Shown piece by piece: positions 1 through 12,200 of a stretch of DNA of 64,000 nucleotides (position 1 is the stretch's first letter; each line of letters opens with the position of its first letter). Below the pieces are notes generated by a model. It ran no database searches. It was not told the DNA's origin and was given only the letters and a program-made list of their open reading frames with translations. This DNA comes from Ceriagrion tenellum (Eukaryota > Arthropoda > Insecta > Odonata > Coenagrionidae). Position numbers and translations under genes: made by a program. The stretch spans positions 70,296,123 through 70,360,122 of the forward strand of contig OY720636.1 in assembly GCA_963169105.1 (NCBI GenBank), written 5' to 3'.

Positions 1-2033
1 GCAATAAATAAAAGTATATAAAACATGCCAAACAAACAGCAGCGGCATATTTATGGAGAGTTTTACTCTCTTAGGTTTGTGAAAGAATATTTTCCACATT
101 TCTTCGTGCTGAAGTGAAATAAATAAATTCTTCCAGACATTTGAGTGATTAGTCATTTTCAGCGTTTCAACTTGTGTGGTAATCGTGGTACATCCTGGAA
201 TTCATGGCCTGGGAGACGTGTGTATAGAATCATTTAAAGATACTAAGCTAATCTTGTTAGTCGTGTTGTAGGGCACTGATATGTTCCTGTTTGATACATG
301 TCCTTATCGTCGAAATCTGGAGTTTCTCGAGCCCTAGGAAAGCAGGGCTGCAGACCTAGTAAAAATGAGTTTGCCCCTTTGTTTGCTGTTTGGTATTATT
401 GCGTTTAATTCGCCACGTTCCTAGTGCAATAGTCATGAGGCGCTATACGCCCGTACACGTCCTGGGCTACAATTGCTGCAGCTCAAAAGACCTTTGACAT
501 TAAATTGTCACCTCCCCTCCACCCAGTCTTTCCTTCTTTTGACCCGGTGTACACAAAGGTAACGGCCACTGTCTCGGGACGGTATGACCCTTTGTCGTAA
601 AAGCAACCCTATAAGGGTACGGCAGTACCAGTCCATGTGTTTACGGCCTGCTCAGTCCGTGCCTCTTAAGTCGACGTCACGAAACGCAATTTCATGCTAA
701 GGGGACTTTCGTGGAAATTAGAGCGTTCAGTAGTAATTAACGCTGAGAAAATCGCCAAGTTAGTGAAAATGGTGGTACAACACTGGAAACTCCGACCTAA
801 CCAAATAGTATATTTAACAAGTCCCGTCAGTAACATGATTACATACTCTTTTATTATGAAAATAATTATGAAAAAATGAAGAGTTATTTAGCATTGGAAT
901 GATCCTGGAAAAATATAATTCCTATACTTCTTATCAGAGTAAATTCTGAGATTGATTCGGAAGGATAATGAATAATATTCTGAAGCTAATGAATAAATGG
1001 CGCCGTAAAGGTGCCTACGTGACCCTGTTAAACACAGCTTTGTCTGCTATTCGTTTAGGTAATGTCATCATCTTTGATTGGCTAAAAATGTTTAACATTT
1101 CAATATTCTGCATCTGCATCTATATACTACCCAGCTAGCCGGACCTAGAAAAGTAGTGTGATGTCAAAATGAAATTCTCTGTGTCGCTCTGAAACACACA
1201 TATTCTGAACTTCCCAAGCAAACTAAGCCTAGTATGTAGCCTCCGAGTCTCTAGGAGTCCCAATTTAATCCCTGTAAAAGTTGTGAGACACTATACGTTC
1301 GCTCGCAGCAGCTTTTAACGAAGCGTACAGCTTTTCTTTATATATTGTTAAAATTTTGTTTAAATCTTTATGACCAGGGTCCCAGGCCTAGCCAGAGTGA
1401 AGTAGCATCTCTCTTTTATATTAGGAGTCCTCAGCATACATTTTTCAGGAATCAAATACTCACAGAATCGAAGCTGTCGCGCGTTGACATATAAATTCAT
1501 GGGTTGGATGCATTCTCAAACGAGATAGATGTTTTTGAAGGTAGTTGAGACCATATTCTCATTAACTCCGGATTTCTATTTAAAAAAAAAACGACTCCAC
1601 CAACATGTTAACACCCCTCGGCGCACGCGGCTGTTGTCATACATTTACGGAGCGCGTAAGGGCATTATTTGGTGGCTTTTTCCCGAACGTACGTCAGTGA
1701 GACTACACATTTGAGTGTGACAATCCTTAGCACTCTCCTTTTTCCTCATGAAATGGTCAAATGTGGATATTTCGTACGAGTTGAACCTTTTAGAAAGATT
1801 GTATTTAACCAAGAATTTTGGAGTTTTTTACGTCTACCAAGTTTTCGATAAAAATTTTTCTTACTATCATGGATTTTAATTTCAGTTAAATGCAATTCAA
1901 TTTCAATTAAATTTAGTTTTGCTCTCCTTTTTTTAGTCAGAAGCCGATAAATATGTAAATATGTTTGGTTAGAATGACGAAAAATCGTCATTTCTCCCTT
2001 TCTTCTACCAGATTCAGCAACTGTATACCATTA

Positions 2034-2175
2034 CTTGATGGGCTATCTGGTTAACACTCTTCATAAGCAGCAGGAAGATCCGAGTTCAAATCCTGGTCAG
2101 GTCAATTTTTTCACGGCAAATTTCATCCCCTTGGGGCATGCTTCTGCACCCTTGCGCGAGCTGCGTTAAATAAAA
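2034..2175 (+). repeat. tRNA-derived SINE-like repeat
   Basis: A box-A-like segment (GGGCTATCTGGTTAACACTC) is followed about 35 bases later by a box-B-like GAGTTCAAATCC. The tRNA-like head leads into the tail GGTCAATTTTTTCACGGCAA. There is no intact acceptor stem or clean anticodon arm, so this is not a functional tRNA. The same tail occurs in the inverted copy at 2699-2810, which suggests one SINE family. Confidence 0.6.
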
Positions 2176-2698
2176 CTCCTAGCAATATTTGGCCAGCGGT
2201 AGGTTTTACTTACGTTAGTAGAAAGATAACGAATGTGTCTTTAAAAAGATAAAAAACTAGTAAGCATGATGTTAAATTTTTAAAATAACTGCTTAAGCAA
2301 AACTTCTTGTCTCCATTTCTTTGTGAATCGCAATCATAAATACGCCAGGAAGGAATCAGGCAAGCAGGCCAATTTTCATTTCCGCAGTAATGGTATATAA
2401 ATACGTAGCGCATGATTTAAAAATTGACGAAGTATTGTGTTTGATTTTTTCAGTGATACCCATGTGCACCGGGAAAGACCAACTTTTACCAACAACCCCC
2501 CTCTAAATCTAAATATCACGCTTCAAATCACTCCATGGGAATTTGGGTATATGGTAATTTTTAGGTCACTAACCATGAAAATAGCGAGGGTTTGTGAGGC
2601 TGAGACATGCAAATATATTTGGGATGATACCGTTGCTGTAAATTAAAAATGTGAGAGATATGATGTTAGCCCGCTATTATTTTAACCTTTTGTGTGAG

Positions 2699-2810
2699 CC
2701 ATGGAAATTGCCATGAAAAAATTGACCCGAACCGGGAATCTAACCACGGACCTTTGGCTTTCCGGACCAATGCGTCACTACGCTACCTTCCTAATTCCCA
2801 TGGCAATTTA
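2699..2810 (-). repeat. tRNA-derived SINE-like repeat, minus strand
   Basis: Read on the minus strand, a box-A-like AGGAAGGTAGCGTAGTGACG is followed by a box-B-like TGGTTAGATTCCC and then the tail GGTCAATTTTTTCATGGCAA. This tail is nearly identical to that of the SINE-like copy at 2034-2175. The ends carry a short inverted AAATTGCCATG/CATGGCAATTT. It lies just upstream of the Ig6 exon. Confidence 0.6.
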
Positions 2811-2989
2811 GAAGGATATGTAGGAACTAGATGTACGAACACGTCAGTCCTAAATACCTGGTACCCACTGTGCGAGGTTTGTGTGTGTTTGAACCGCTCA
2901 TGGCAATGTGACGCTTATGTCTTCCTGATCGAGTCTCTCTTAATCGGGAAATACAGACCTATTTTCCAAACGCAATCCTTCCCAAACAG

Positions 2990-3298
2990 GTCCCCCTTCG
3001 GCCCGCCCTCCGCGAAATGTGACGGCCGTGGCCGGCTCCAACGCTCACTTGCGCTGCCCCGTCGCCGGGTTTCCCATCGCAAGCGTGTCGTGGCGTCGAA
3101 CCAACGGCGGCGTGGATCTCTCCCGCTCCGGCGGGCCCTCCAACTCCTTCGCGCACTCGTCCAAGTTCCAGACGCTGCCCAACGGCACGCTGCTCATCAA
3201 AGAGGTGGAGGCCACGGAGGACGCCGGCGAGTATTCGTGCATCGCCACCGACCCTCACGGCCACGCGGCCATGGCCTCGCTGCAGCTGCACGTGATGA
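2990..3298 (+). CDS. Dscam-like: Dscam-like exon: Ig6
   Basis: This exon encodes a full Ig domain (residues 1-102 in the window numbering). The first bridge Cys lies in LRCPVAGFPI, the core Trp in SVSWRR, and the second Cys in the DAGEYSC motif. PNGTLLIKEVEATEDAGEYS is the classic Ig E-F strand region. The acceptor is AACAG and the donor is A|GTGAGT. The exon enters and leaves in phase 1. The PVAGFPI motif and the following PPEIAPF of Ig7 match the Dscam Ig6-Ig7 boundary. It is markedly GC-rich: 42 of 60 bases at 3121-3180 are G or C. Confidence 0.95.
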
Positions 3299-6200
3299 GT
3301 GAGTATTCACGAGTAATTTTAAGGGTGGAAAGTCGTCGATTGTTATAACGTTTTCTGCAGGGCATTATGATATGGAGCGTTCCACATTTAGTCGACAGTA
3401 GGTATCTACGGGCCTCATGCACTACGTTTACTAATCGATCTCAGATCGATCTGACAGGATCAGCTCAGCATGGTAAACGCAACGGGCAAGTGGAATCGAT
3501 CTGAGAGCGGGATGACTCGGCCCGTTTTTCAGCCAGTCTGAGATTTCAGATCGATCTGAACCAGCGGGTCCGTGGCGCTCCTCATTATTCTTTTGGCTGT
3601 CATAGGATAACAAAATATATCCGTTATTATTCAAGGTGTGTGCTGTAACCAGTTGTAATAAGAGAGCAGTCATGGCGAGTGAAGTTACGTTGATGATATC
3701 GTAGCACAAAGCAATTCTATCTCTACTTGGGCAATTTTGTTTACTCGGAATGCGACTCTAAATTTCTAAGTCCGCACTTGTTTACACACCGGGTCAATTG
3801 TGCTTCGACTGATAGATTCGATTGTTCACTATCGATATTTTCAGTCCGTGTTGGTAAACCGGCGATCTGAGTCGGCTCGCATGGAATTTTCAGATCGGCC
3901 CGAGTTCAGGTCGATCTGAGATCGATTGGAAAGCGTAGTGATGGAGAACGCTTTTTCCAAGGCTTGATAGGCCTACTTCCGTATGTATTCGATTCGTAGA
4001 TTATCCTCTGCGAGCTGGGAACTGGAGATCTTGCGTCCACTTGAACTTTCTTATCTATTTACCAGCTTACAATTGCATGTTTGGAGAATATGTAGGAATG
4101 TAATTAATTGGAAAATAAAACGTTCAATTTACTTCCCCACTCACTACCGCAATGGTTTCAATGTATGATAAAATCCTCCGATTATATCATTCGAAAACTG
4201 TCTTTGAGCTTCATACCGAGCAAATGACATCGCCACACGTTGTTCTGCTGGTGAATATTGTCCATTTTTATATCCAGTGTAGCAGCGTGAATCTAGCATG
4301 AAGCACTCTTTATAATTGTTAAATTTTGCGTGAAAAATCTAATTTTCTCATGCCTGGTTATTTCTTTAAAATAAAATTAACTAGATCCTCCCTTTTACCG
4401 CATACGTTCGATCACATATTGTATCTAAAATAGAAAAAAAATGTGGGATGAGGCTACCGAAATCCCCGCCTAACCTCTATGATTTCAAATTTTATGCAAA
4501 CTGGAGACGTTAAAATTATCTACAGTTTTAGTTCATCCTAAATAATGGAACTTTTAACGTGTTTACCTTGGTGTGGTGTCATTCATTGCCTTTAAATGGT
4601 GGCACTCGCTCGCTGAAGAGACAATTTTCCGCATCCAGTGGACGCAGGCGCAGCACGTAAATACTAGGTTTACGCGGAGCTCAGCGACGCAGGCTGGCCA
4701 TAAGTACAGAGGGGAATAAACCCGCCGTATTCTCGGAAAGTAAGTGGGGCAAAGATATAAAGTTTAGCATTTACGCACCATATTGAGCGCACGCGGGTCT
4801 CATAAGTACCTTACGAACGCCTGTTTCCCAGATTATCCGGCGCCTATGGCAACACCTGCAATAGTTTCAATAAAGCAGTTGGTTACGGCCTTTGTGGACT
4901 GAATTCTTGACGGAAATGGCACCCTTAGAGTGGACATTAAACGAAAACATCACAACCTCCCACATTAAGGTGGATAATATGGTAGCCATTGTGTGTCCAA
5001 ATTATATTTTAGTATTCTTGGTTTATGGGCGATCGGGATATTATGCAGCTTTAAATTTTGTGATCACGGGAATATCCACATTCGTTCCTTCTCCTCATAG
5101 ATGGCCTGTTTACCTCCTAATGAAGCCGTCTAGCCGTATATGAAATGAGTACTCTTTGACGAAAATCAGTAATGTGAAACAGGTTACCAGCAACTTGATT
5201 TTTTCGTCTGATGGTCACTGACTGAGTCAAAGGTAGTCCATATTCGTCGATTCTTTCCATGAAATGCGGGTGGAGAGGTCTAAGACTGAAATCTTTTCAT
5301 GAATCTGTTTTTACTGACTTTCGACGTTTCGGTAACGTTATACTGTGCATGTGACTCTCTTCTATAGACCTATTTAAGGTAGTTTGATCGAGATAGTTCA
5401 TAGGCACAATGAAGCCCATGTTTGAATTATAAGTTTTAATTTCAGCAACTGTAGGAAGCATGAATTAAATATTGAATTATTATTGGTGCGACAATATTCT
5501 TCTCTCTGACTCAAATTCTGAGTAATTAAAGAAGAATATCTATGTAACTCTTAAACTTGATTATTTTTTTGCGCGGTATGTATAAAACTTCTTCACTACG
5601 GAAAGCTTTTTATGATCCTGAAAAAAATTACTGCGGTGACTGATATGATTTATTTTCAAAAATAGTTGAGAAACCATTCAAACTGCACTCTGGTGATTTT
5701 TCAAGAGATATAGGAGTTAGAATTTCCTCTTTTTTTATTTATATCCCCTGGAGTGCACACACGTACAATTTACCATGCAAAAAGGCTGATAATTTTCGTC
5801 GAAAATCTCGGAAAGTAGCTCGGTAAGAGGCTGATATTTTGGTATCTTTGGAAGGGTGAGATATTTTTCTTTAAAATACGACCAAATTCATTGATTTCTA
5901 GGGGAAATGATATTTCGCTCAAACTACCTAAGTATTATCGGGAGGGATCTGGGAATCGAACCCAGATCCCTCGATTTCGCGCTGAGTGCTCTAACCAGTT
6001 AAGGTACCCAGGCGTGCTCTTCCTTTTTGAATCTCATGGGGCTTTGAGGAGCAAGTTGTTCTTACAGGTACAGTGCATGTAATGCCAGAGGTACCCGTAT
6101 GCGAGTGCTAAGCGCTACTGTCCACGGGGTAAAGACAAACTTTAAACACAAAGGTGTTAACTTTAGACATTTTGGACATTTGTTTCACACAATTGTGTGA

Positions 6201-9200
6201 ACACTAGCGGGTGACTCCGTTAAAGTTACTGCGCGGCTAGTTCCATAGTTCTTTGAAAATTTTTTCCTTTTACATCGTCAATATTATCCTTTCAGCGATT
6301 TTTTCTGTAGTTTTTCATAATTTAATCATGTTGTCTTATAACTTCCTCTCAATGTTAGTGCTTATTGGCTGAAAAATCCATGAAAATCTTAATATAATCG
6401 TTTCCCAACTGCGATACCTACGTATATTGAGCTACGGTTTCACAAAGTTGTATGCCTCAATTTCTAACAGGAAAACCTTTAAATACTAAAGTAATCGGGG
6501 TTCGGGGATTAGCACTTTTTTGCTAACCCCCGTCCACTCCATCCTTTCGTCTCATGGATTCTAAAGGTCCATTAAGGGGAGTGCGTGTTTTACCCTCGAA
6601 AAGTGACTTCCATCGAAATAGCGATCGATGTCAATTTATTTTCCAACGTGGAATATTCATTTTTGTTTTTCTATTTCTCCATTTGAAAACTATCCTACAA
6701 AATCAAGTCAAATAGAATCGAGTGTCCTAGTTTTTGGAGTTGTGAAATTTTAGCAAAAGCGTATAGCCAACCAAAATTATGCGTTGGTTTTTAGGCAGCC
6801 CTCCTTTCCAGATTCATTGGACATGGTTCCAGTAATTGAGAGAATATTGACTACCAGCGAAATATCAATTGATTAATAAAGATTAGAATGTATCCGATGA
6901 TATCGGGATGAATTTGGACAGTTCTTTACATTGTGATTCTTTTCATTTGCACATAAAAAACTCGCTTAATTTGGTTGATATTCCATTTTGAACAAACTTT
7001 GTTTATGTCATTGGGTTTATGTACCAATTAATTCAGCTGCTAAGACTAGTAATTTTTTCGTTGCTTAAAAAAAAGACGTCATATACTGTTGGATTTATCC
7101 CAGTTTTTCCATTTGGCCATTTCATTTTTCAGAGATTTTCCTATTTCAGGCGAAATGGGAAATACCAGTAGATTCTTGGTGATTCCTTTTCCAGCTTCTC
7201 TAGTTGACAACGCACTAACAATGATAAAATTAGGAACATGACAAAATTTTATGTGACTTATTGGCCTGACAGTCAAGGTATTCGTGCATGTATCCATTCC
7301 CCTTAATTAGGAAAACATTGCCTTACATTAATTTCTGTAGCGTGAATACTTAACATATGAGAAAGATTCCAATAATCTTTTAGGGAAGTGGTGAATTTTC
7401 CTCAACGTTAATATTTAAAATAGTAATGAAGAGTTTTATTTCTATAAAAGGATGGAATTAGGAATGCCATCATTTTCCCTCGATTTTTTCAGCCGGCATC
7501 AGTGACAGCTTTCATACTCTTCAAAGTTTTAAATCTTTCAAATCAGATCTTTCTTTTTCTATCAAACGTTCTTTTAATCTTTACTTAACGTAGGTTACAA
7601 CTAGCTTTTGAACCTGGCGATCAGCATTTCCTGACGCAGTGTTCCTGTAATATTTTCACAAAATAGAATTCCTTCAAGGTTTTCAGTGGTCACTAGTTTG
7701 CTTTCAATGAATCCTAAGTTTGACTCCAAGGAGGCCATTTTTCTTTAAAAAAAAAAGCAGCAGAAGTTTAAATTTTTACGTTTTCCAGTGAAAATTAAAA
7801 TAAATGTTACCTTCGACGTTCACATTCTAAGAAATCTACACACTTAAAGTCGTTTTGGCCAGATATCATTTCACCTTGATATCGATGAATTTGGTCTCAT
7901 TTTAAAGAAAAATATCTCACCCATCCAAAGATTCCAAAATATTAGCCCCTAACCGAACTACTTTCCGAGATTTTTGTCGAAAAAAATCAGCCATTTTATA
8001 TTTGAAACGGTACGTGCATGCACTCCAGAGAGACCTTATTTTTTAAAATGAGGAATTTCTAAAACATAATTCTCGTCAAAAATTTTACAGCGTGTAGTTT
8101 GTATGTTGTCTAAGCTTTTTGAAAATAAATCCTATTGTAACCGCAGTAATTTTTTCTAAAAACGCAAAACACCTTACGTTATGAAGGTTTAAACGTACCG
8201 CGCGAAAAAATAGACAAATTAAAGGCTAATGGAGTTATTTTTACTTAATTTATTAGAATTTCAGTCACGTAAAGTATAATACTGTACCATTATTAATGTA
8301 ATATTTATTTCATGCTTCCTTCAGCTGCTGAATTTAAAACGAATAGTTCCCATATGTTTCCATTCCATTCCCACTTAGGAGCTAACTCGTTCAAACCACC
8401 TTATGGTAGTTCCGTCGCGACTGTGAGTCAAAAAATGTATTAAATTCAAACTTTTTTCAAATTATTTAAAAAATCCTGCTTCTACTGATGAAATGCGTTT
8501 GCTATTGAAAACCGAAATTAAGGCACTAAAAAATCATTCATTCCGATGATATATTTTTAACGAACGCGTTTTTTATAGCCATTGACGCCAAATTGCAGCG
8601 CTATTTCCACGGAATCACCAAATTTTTATTTCAATTTTCGCAGTAATGAGCTAATTACTCGATTATTAAAGTGATGAGATGCAACTTTTTTATTTTCATT
8701 TATGTACAGGGAGTTTTTTCTTCTTAAAAACAGTTGCCCATGAAAATGACATTTGTATTTTATAGAAAATGCTATCTTTCCACGTGTTTTCCCACATTTT
8801 AATGCAAAACCATGTAATTTCAAGTTCAATTTTCGAGAATAATAGCTCAGAAAGATAACATTTTATGGCCCATTTCTGGTGGAGGGTATATTTTTCTATC
8901 AGAATCCATTTTATGACTAATATTTTCGGTGGAACCTCCTTCATGGCGACTTGTTTCTTTCAGAGCCCCCAGAAATTGCCCCCTTCACGTTCCCTTCTAA
9001 CTTACGGGAAGGGATGAGGGCTCAAGTCTCGTGCTCTGTTATATCCGGAGATTTCCCCACGGGCTTGACGTGGAGGAAAGATGGCCGCCCGCTTGCAGTG
9101 TCCACCGGCGGTGATGGAGGCAATGGTCCGATTGACCCCGACGTGCAGGAAACTAGGCAGCATCTGTTTGTCTCGTCGCTGTTGTTTCTGCGCCTCGCTG

Positions 9201-12200
9201 CACGCCACGCGGGCAGCTACACTTGCATCGCCTCGAATGCCGCGGCAACCGCCGAATACACGGCTGTCATGGAGGTGAAAGGTGAGTGATGTGATCTTCG
9301 TATTCTTATTCTAAAATTCTACGTATTAATGATGAGAAACAAACAGTTTCATGTTTGAATTTGTTGAATTATTTCATTTTCATGAAAGACACTTGTTTGT
9401 AGTACATTTAAGGTCAACATTTTCATTTAACCGGCCTAAGTTTCAATGAGTAACGGGCCAGGATCTTGAAAATCGTGAAAAAGTGGGGGTAAACTCAACT
9501 AACCAGTGTTTCTTTTATTATATCAGTAGCTGTGTTTCGTATCACTTGGTTTCTTTTGAATTACTCTTGTAAGTTCTCAAAACCTTTCATAGGTAGTCGT
9601 AAGCCGGAAAAAGACCGCCACTATGTAAACATGTAGTCCGGCTCCGATTAAGGTGATTGGCCCGCGAATCGTAAGTCGTTCTGTGCGTATTATAATAACT
9701 TTGCAAGTAAGTGGAAAAAAATTCTTGGGCCGCACTTCTCCTAAGTTCATCACTTTACACAATTGAAATAACCTCACATGCTGTAATGTAAAGGATGCAA
9801 GAATGATAGTTTAAAATTTTCGTATCAACAAAAGCATTTTTATGACTTGGATTTACAGCCCGAAATTCGAAATTTAAGCGAAAACCATTTATAATTACGT
9901 GTTTTTTTATTTGGCATGATATCTTCATAGTAGGAACCATTATAATAATATAAAACGTTTGTTTTCGCATTTAGGAGAAAATCTGTGCACATATAATATA
10001 TTTTCGTAATATATGTCAGGAGTCGTAGAGCTCATGTTAATATAGAATGAAATTACAAAGAAATCAAATTGGAGATATTCAATTTTTTCTTTTTTATTTA
10101 TGCATATGCGTAATATGCATATTCTACTAAGGCATAGTACATTCTACAGTACATAGCACATTCTCCAATAGGCATATGCGTAACATGCATATTCTACTAA
10201 GATCTAAACACATATGTCACCCTGCATCGACAGTTTCCAAACGGTCAAGATTAGCAGGGATGGGTTTGTTGAATGCACGAAATGATTCATCTCTATTGAC
10301 CTTATTCAGATCTACTATTAATTAATTTCTTGACATTTCCGAGGCTTGACGGCTTCACTACCTAGTCAGATTGGTTATAGTGTTAATAATCTGGATTTTT
10401 CAAGACTCGGACATGCCGCTCCTCCCCCCTCACCGATATTTTCAAAGTCTATGTTCCCTGAATGCTTCCCGAAAAAATGTCCTCGGTGATCCTGGGCATT
10501 AATGAATCTCGATACCATCGAGTTTGTCCACTCACTTCTGCATTTAAATATAATGAAGTTTTTTCTATATTTTAAACCGGACTTGTCAATTTTGAGGCCT
10601 GAATATCTCAATTCTTTTCAGATTTTTAAAATAATTAATGCGTCTGCGATGGAATGAAAAAGTGATAAAACTGACTGAAAGATAAATTCCGTTAAATCCG
10701 GTTCAGTGAAGATAATAGGTGTCAGTGGAGAAAAGGTCGAGTTTGGATGAATAAAAGTGGCGGACCCAAAGAATTCGAATTCATAATCATTACGCAAAAT
10801 TCAATATGGACTCCTGTCCACCTGACAAAGAAAAATATTCGAGAATTATTGGTCTCGTATGAATGTTCATTTGTACGAATTTTAGAGTAACCCGGTAAAG
10901 TAGAGAATGGAAATGTTTTAGAGGGAATTTTTAATTTCGACTTTACTCTTCTCCAACATTCTTTCACGTGCTTAGTGACGAACTGTTGCGACCTAAATTA
11001 TTTTGTAATAGTTGTCGACGCCGATACGAGTATTTTGTTCAGTTGCTTCTAATCCACCGGAAAATGATTTGAACACTCTATATGAGACATCGCGTTTCCC
11101 TGGTGTATCCTAAGAGGTATGCAACACGTTAACCAAAGTATGCTCGCTCCAATATTGACGGGGCTTTTTCGATGTCTCGAAAAAGAACATGGCGTTTGTG
11201 GTAAAAACCTGCCTAAATAATGTGTGTATTTATTTTTCTACCGACATAATATGAACGCTCTGTACGTGGCACCATGTTTCCCCATTGTATCCCATGTGGT
11301 AGGCAACATGTGAACAAATTTATGCTCTGCCAAATCGAAAGGCTGTTTTCGAAAAGAGCATGGCGTTTAGGGTAACAACCTGCCGACTTAAAGGGAAATA
11401 TTTATTTTTCTTCCGCCTGTTACCTTACTTTGTATGTGACTCGCTCAACATCCACGGACTTAGAAATTTCAATTGCTATCTAGTAGGCATTTGCCAAGGA
11501 CAAAACTTAGGTCTGTGTAAATTTGCACTTTATCTAATATACTGGAGCCAAAGTTTTTCCCATAGTTATTTGCTGAATGCAAATTAAAGTAATTCAGTGG
11601 AGTTTTTGTTGGAATGAATCTAATTTTTACTTTTGTATCTATAAATTGCTATTGAAATAGTACTTCATACTTATGATGTCCCTGTTATGGTATTCATTCA
11701 TCAACAGTTGCACCAACATGGACTATAGAACCCCAGGACACTTCCATTCTCTGGAGACAGCAAGTGGTACTTCATTGTCAAGCAGAAGGTTTCCCTGATC
11801 CTACAATCACTTGGATGAAGGCAAGAGGTTAGTTGAGTGATCATTGACATATACTCTGTCAATCCATATAATTAGTCTTTATTATAAAAGGAAGTAAATA
11901 TTCACCCAGCAGGATTAACGTGCTATCTTCTCTGCCTTAGAAACCAATCTATAACTTTCTCAAAATGTGATTTCCTTAGTTTTGTGCATTGTGAGGAAAA
12001 AGTTTAATGTGATGCTAACATGGGGTGATTGGCTAAAATTTAGTCTAAACATAGGGAACATTTCTTTCAACATTCCTCAGCTCTAGTGCTCCTTCAATGT
12101 GGTAGACTAGTCAGCTGCTGATGATTAAATTGTTAGATACGAATATTGTCATCCTGATTTTGGTCACATCCTCCTTTTTCAAGTGTCACCTTGTTATATC

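Larger units (their letters stand above)
1..2989. other. Dscam intron upstream of Ig6 exon (partial)
   Basis: I see no Ig-like exon here, so the exon for Ig5 must lie outside the window. The stretch is AT-rich but retains many CpG dinucleotides. It contains two tRNA-derived SINE-like copies in opposite orientation, near 2034-2175 and 2699-2810. The remainder shows nothing I recognise. Confidence 0.6.
3299..8963. other. Dscam intron Ig6-Ig7 (5.7 kb)
   Basis: I checked this intron for alternative Ig7 exons of the kind found in Dscam1 and Dscam2 and saw no open frame with Ig-type Cys/Trp/DxGxYxC spacing. It holds a MITE (3420-3940), a large divergent inverted repeat (arms about 5370-5925 and 7855-8420), a tRNA-like sequence near 5944-6016 and a small hairpin at 6503-6532. 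CpG is not depleted here. Confidence 0.7.
9282..11707. other. Dscam intron Ig7-Ig8
   Basis: This intron has no recognisable exon. It carries a 30 bp direct repeat at 10102 and 10172 and a diverged 182 bp tandem duplication at about 11071-11420. Confidence 0.6.

Noticed and set aside
2694..3302. 202-codon open frame overlapping the Ig6 exon
   Set aside because: It is in a different frame from the Ig domain and is open only because the exon is GC-rich.
5944..6016. Functional tRNA gene
   Set aside because: The T-arm is perfect, but the acceptor and anticodon stems do not pair. SINE head or pseudogene is more likely.
3299..8963. Search for alternative Ig7 exons
   Set aside because: No second frame with Ig Cys-Trp-DxGxYxC spacing was seen on the plus strand; very diverged or short ones cannot be fully excluded by eye.
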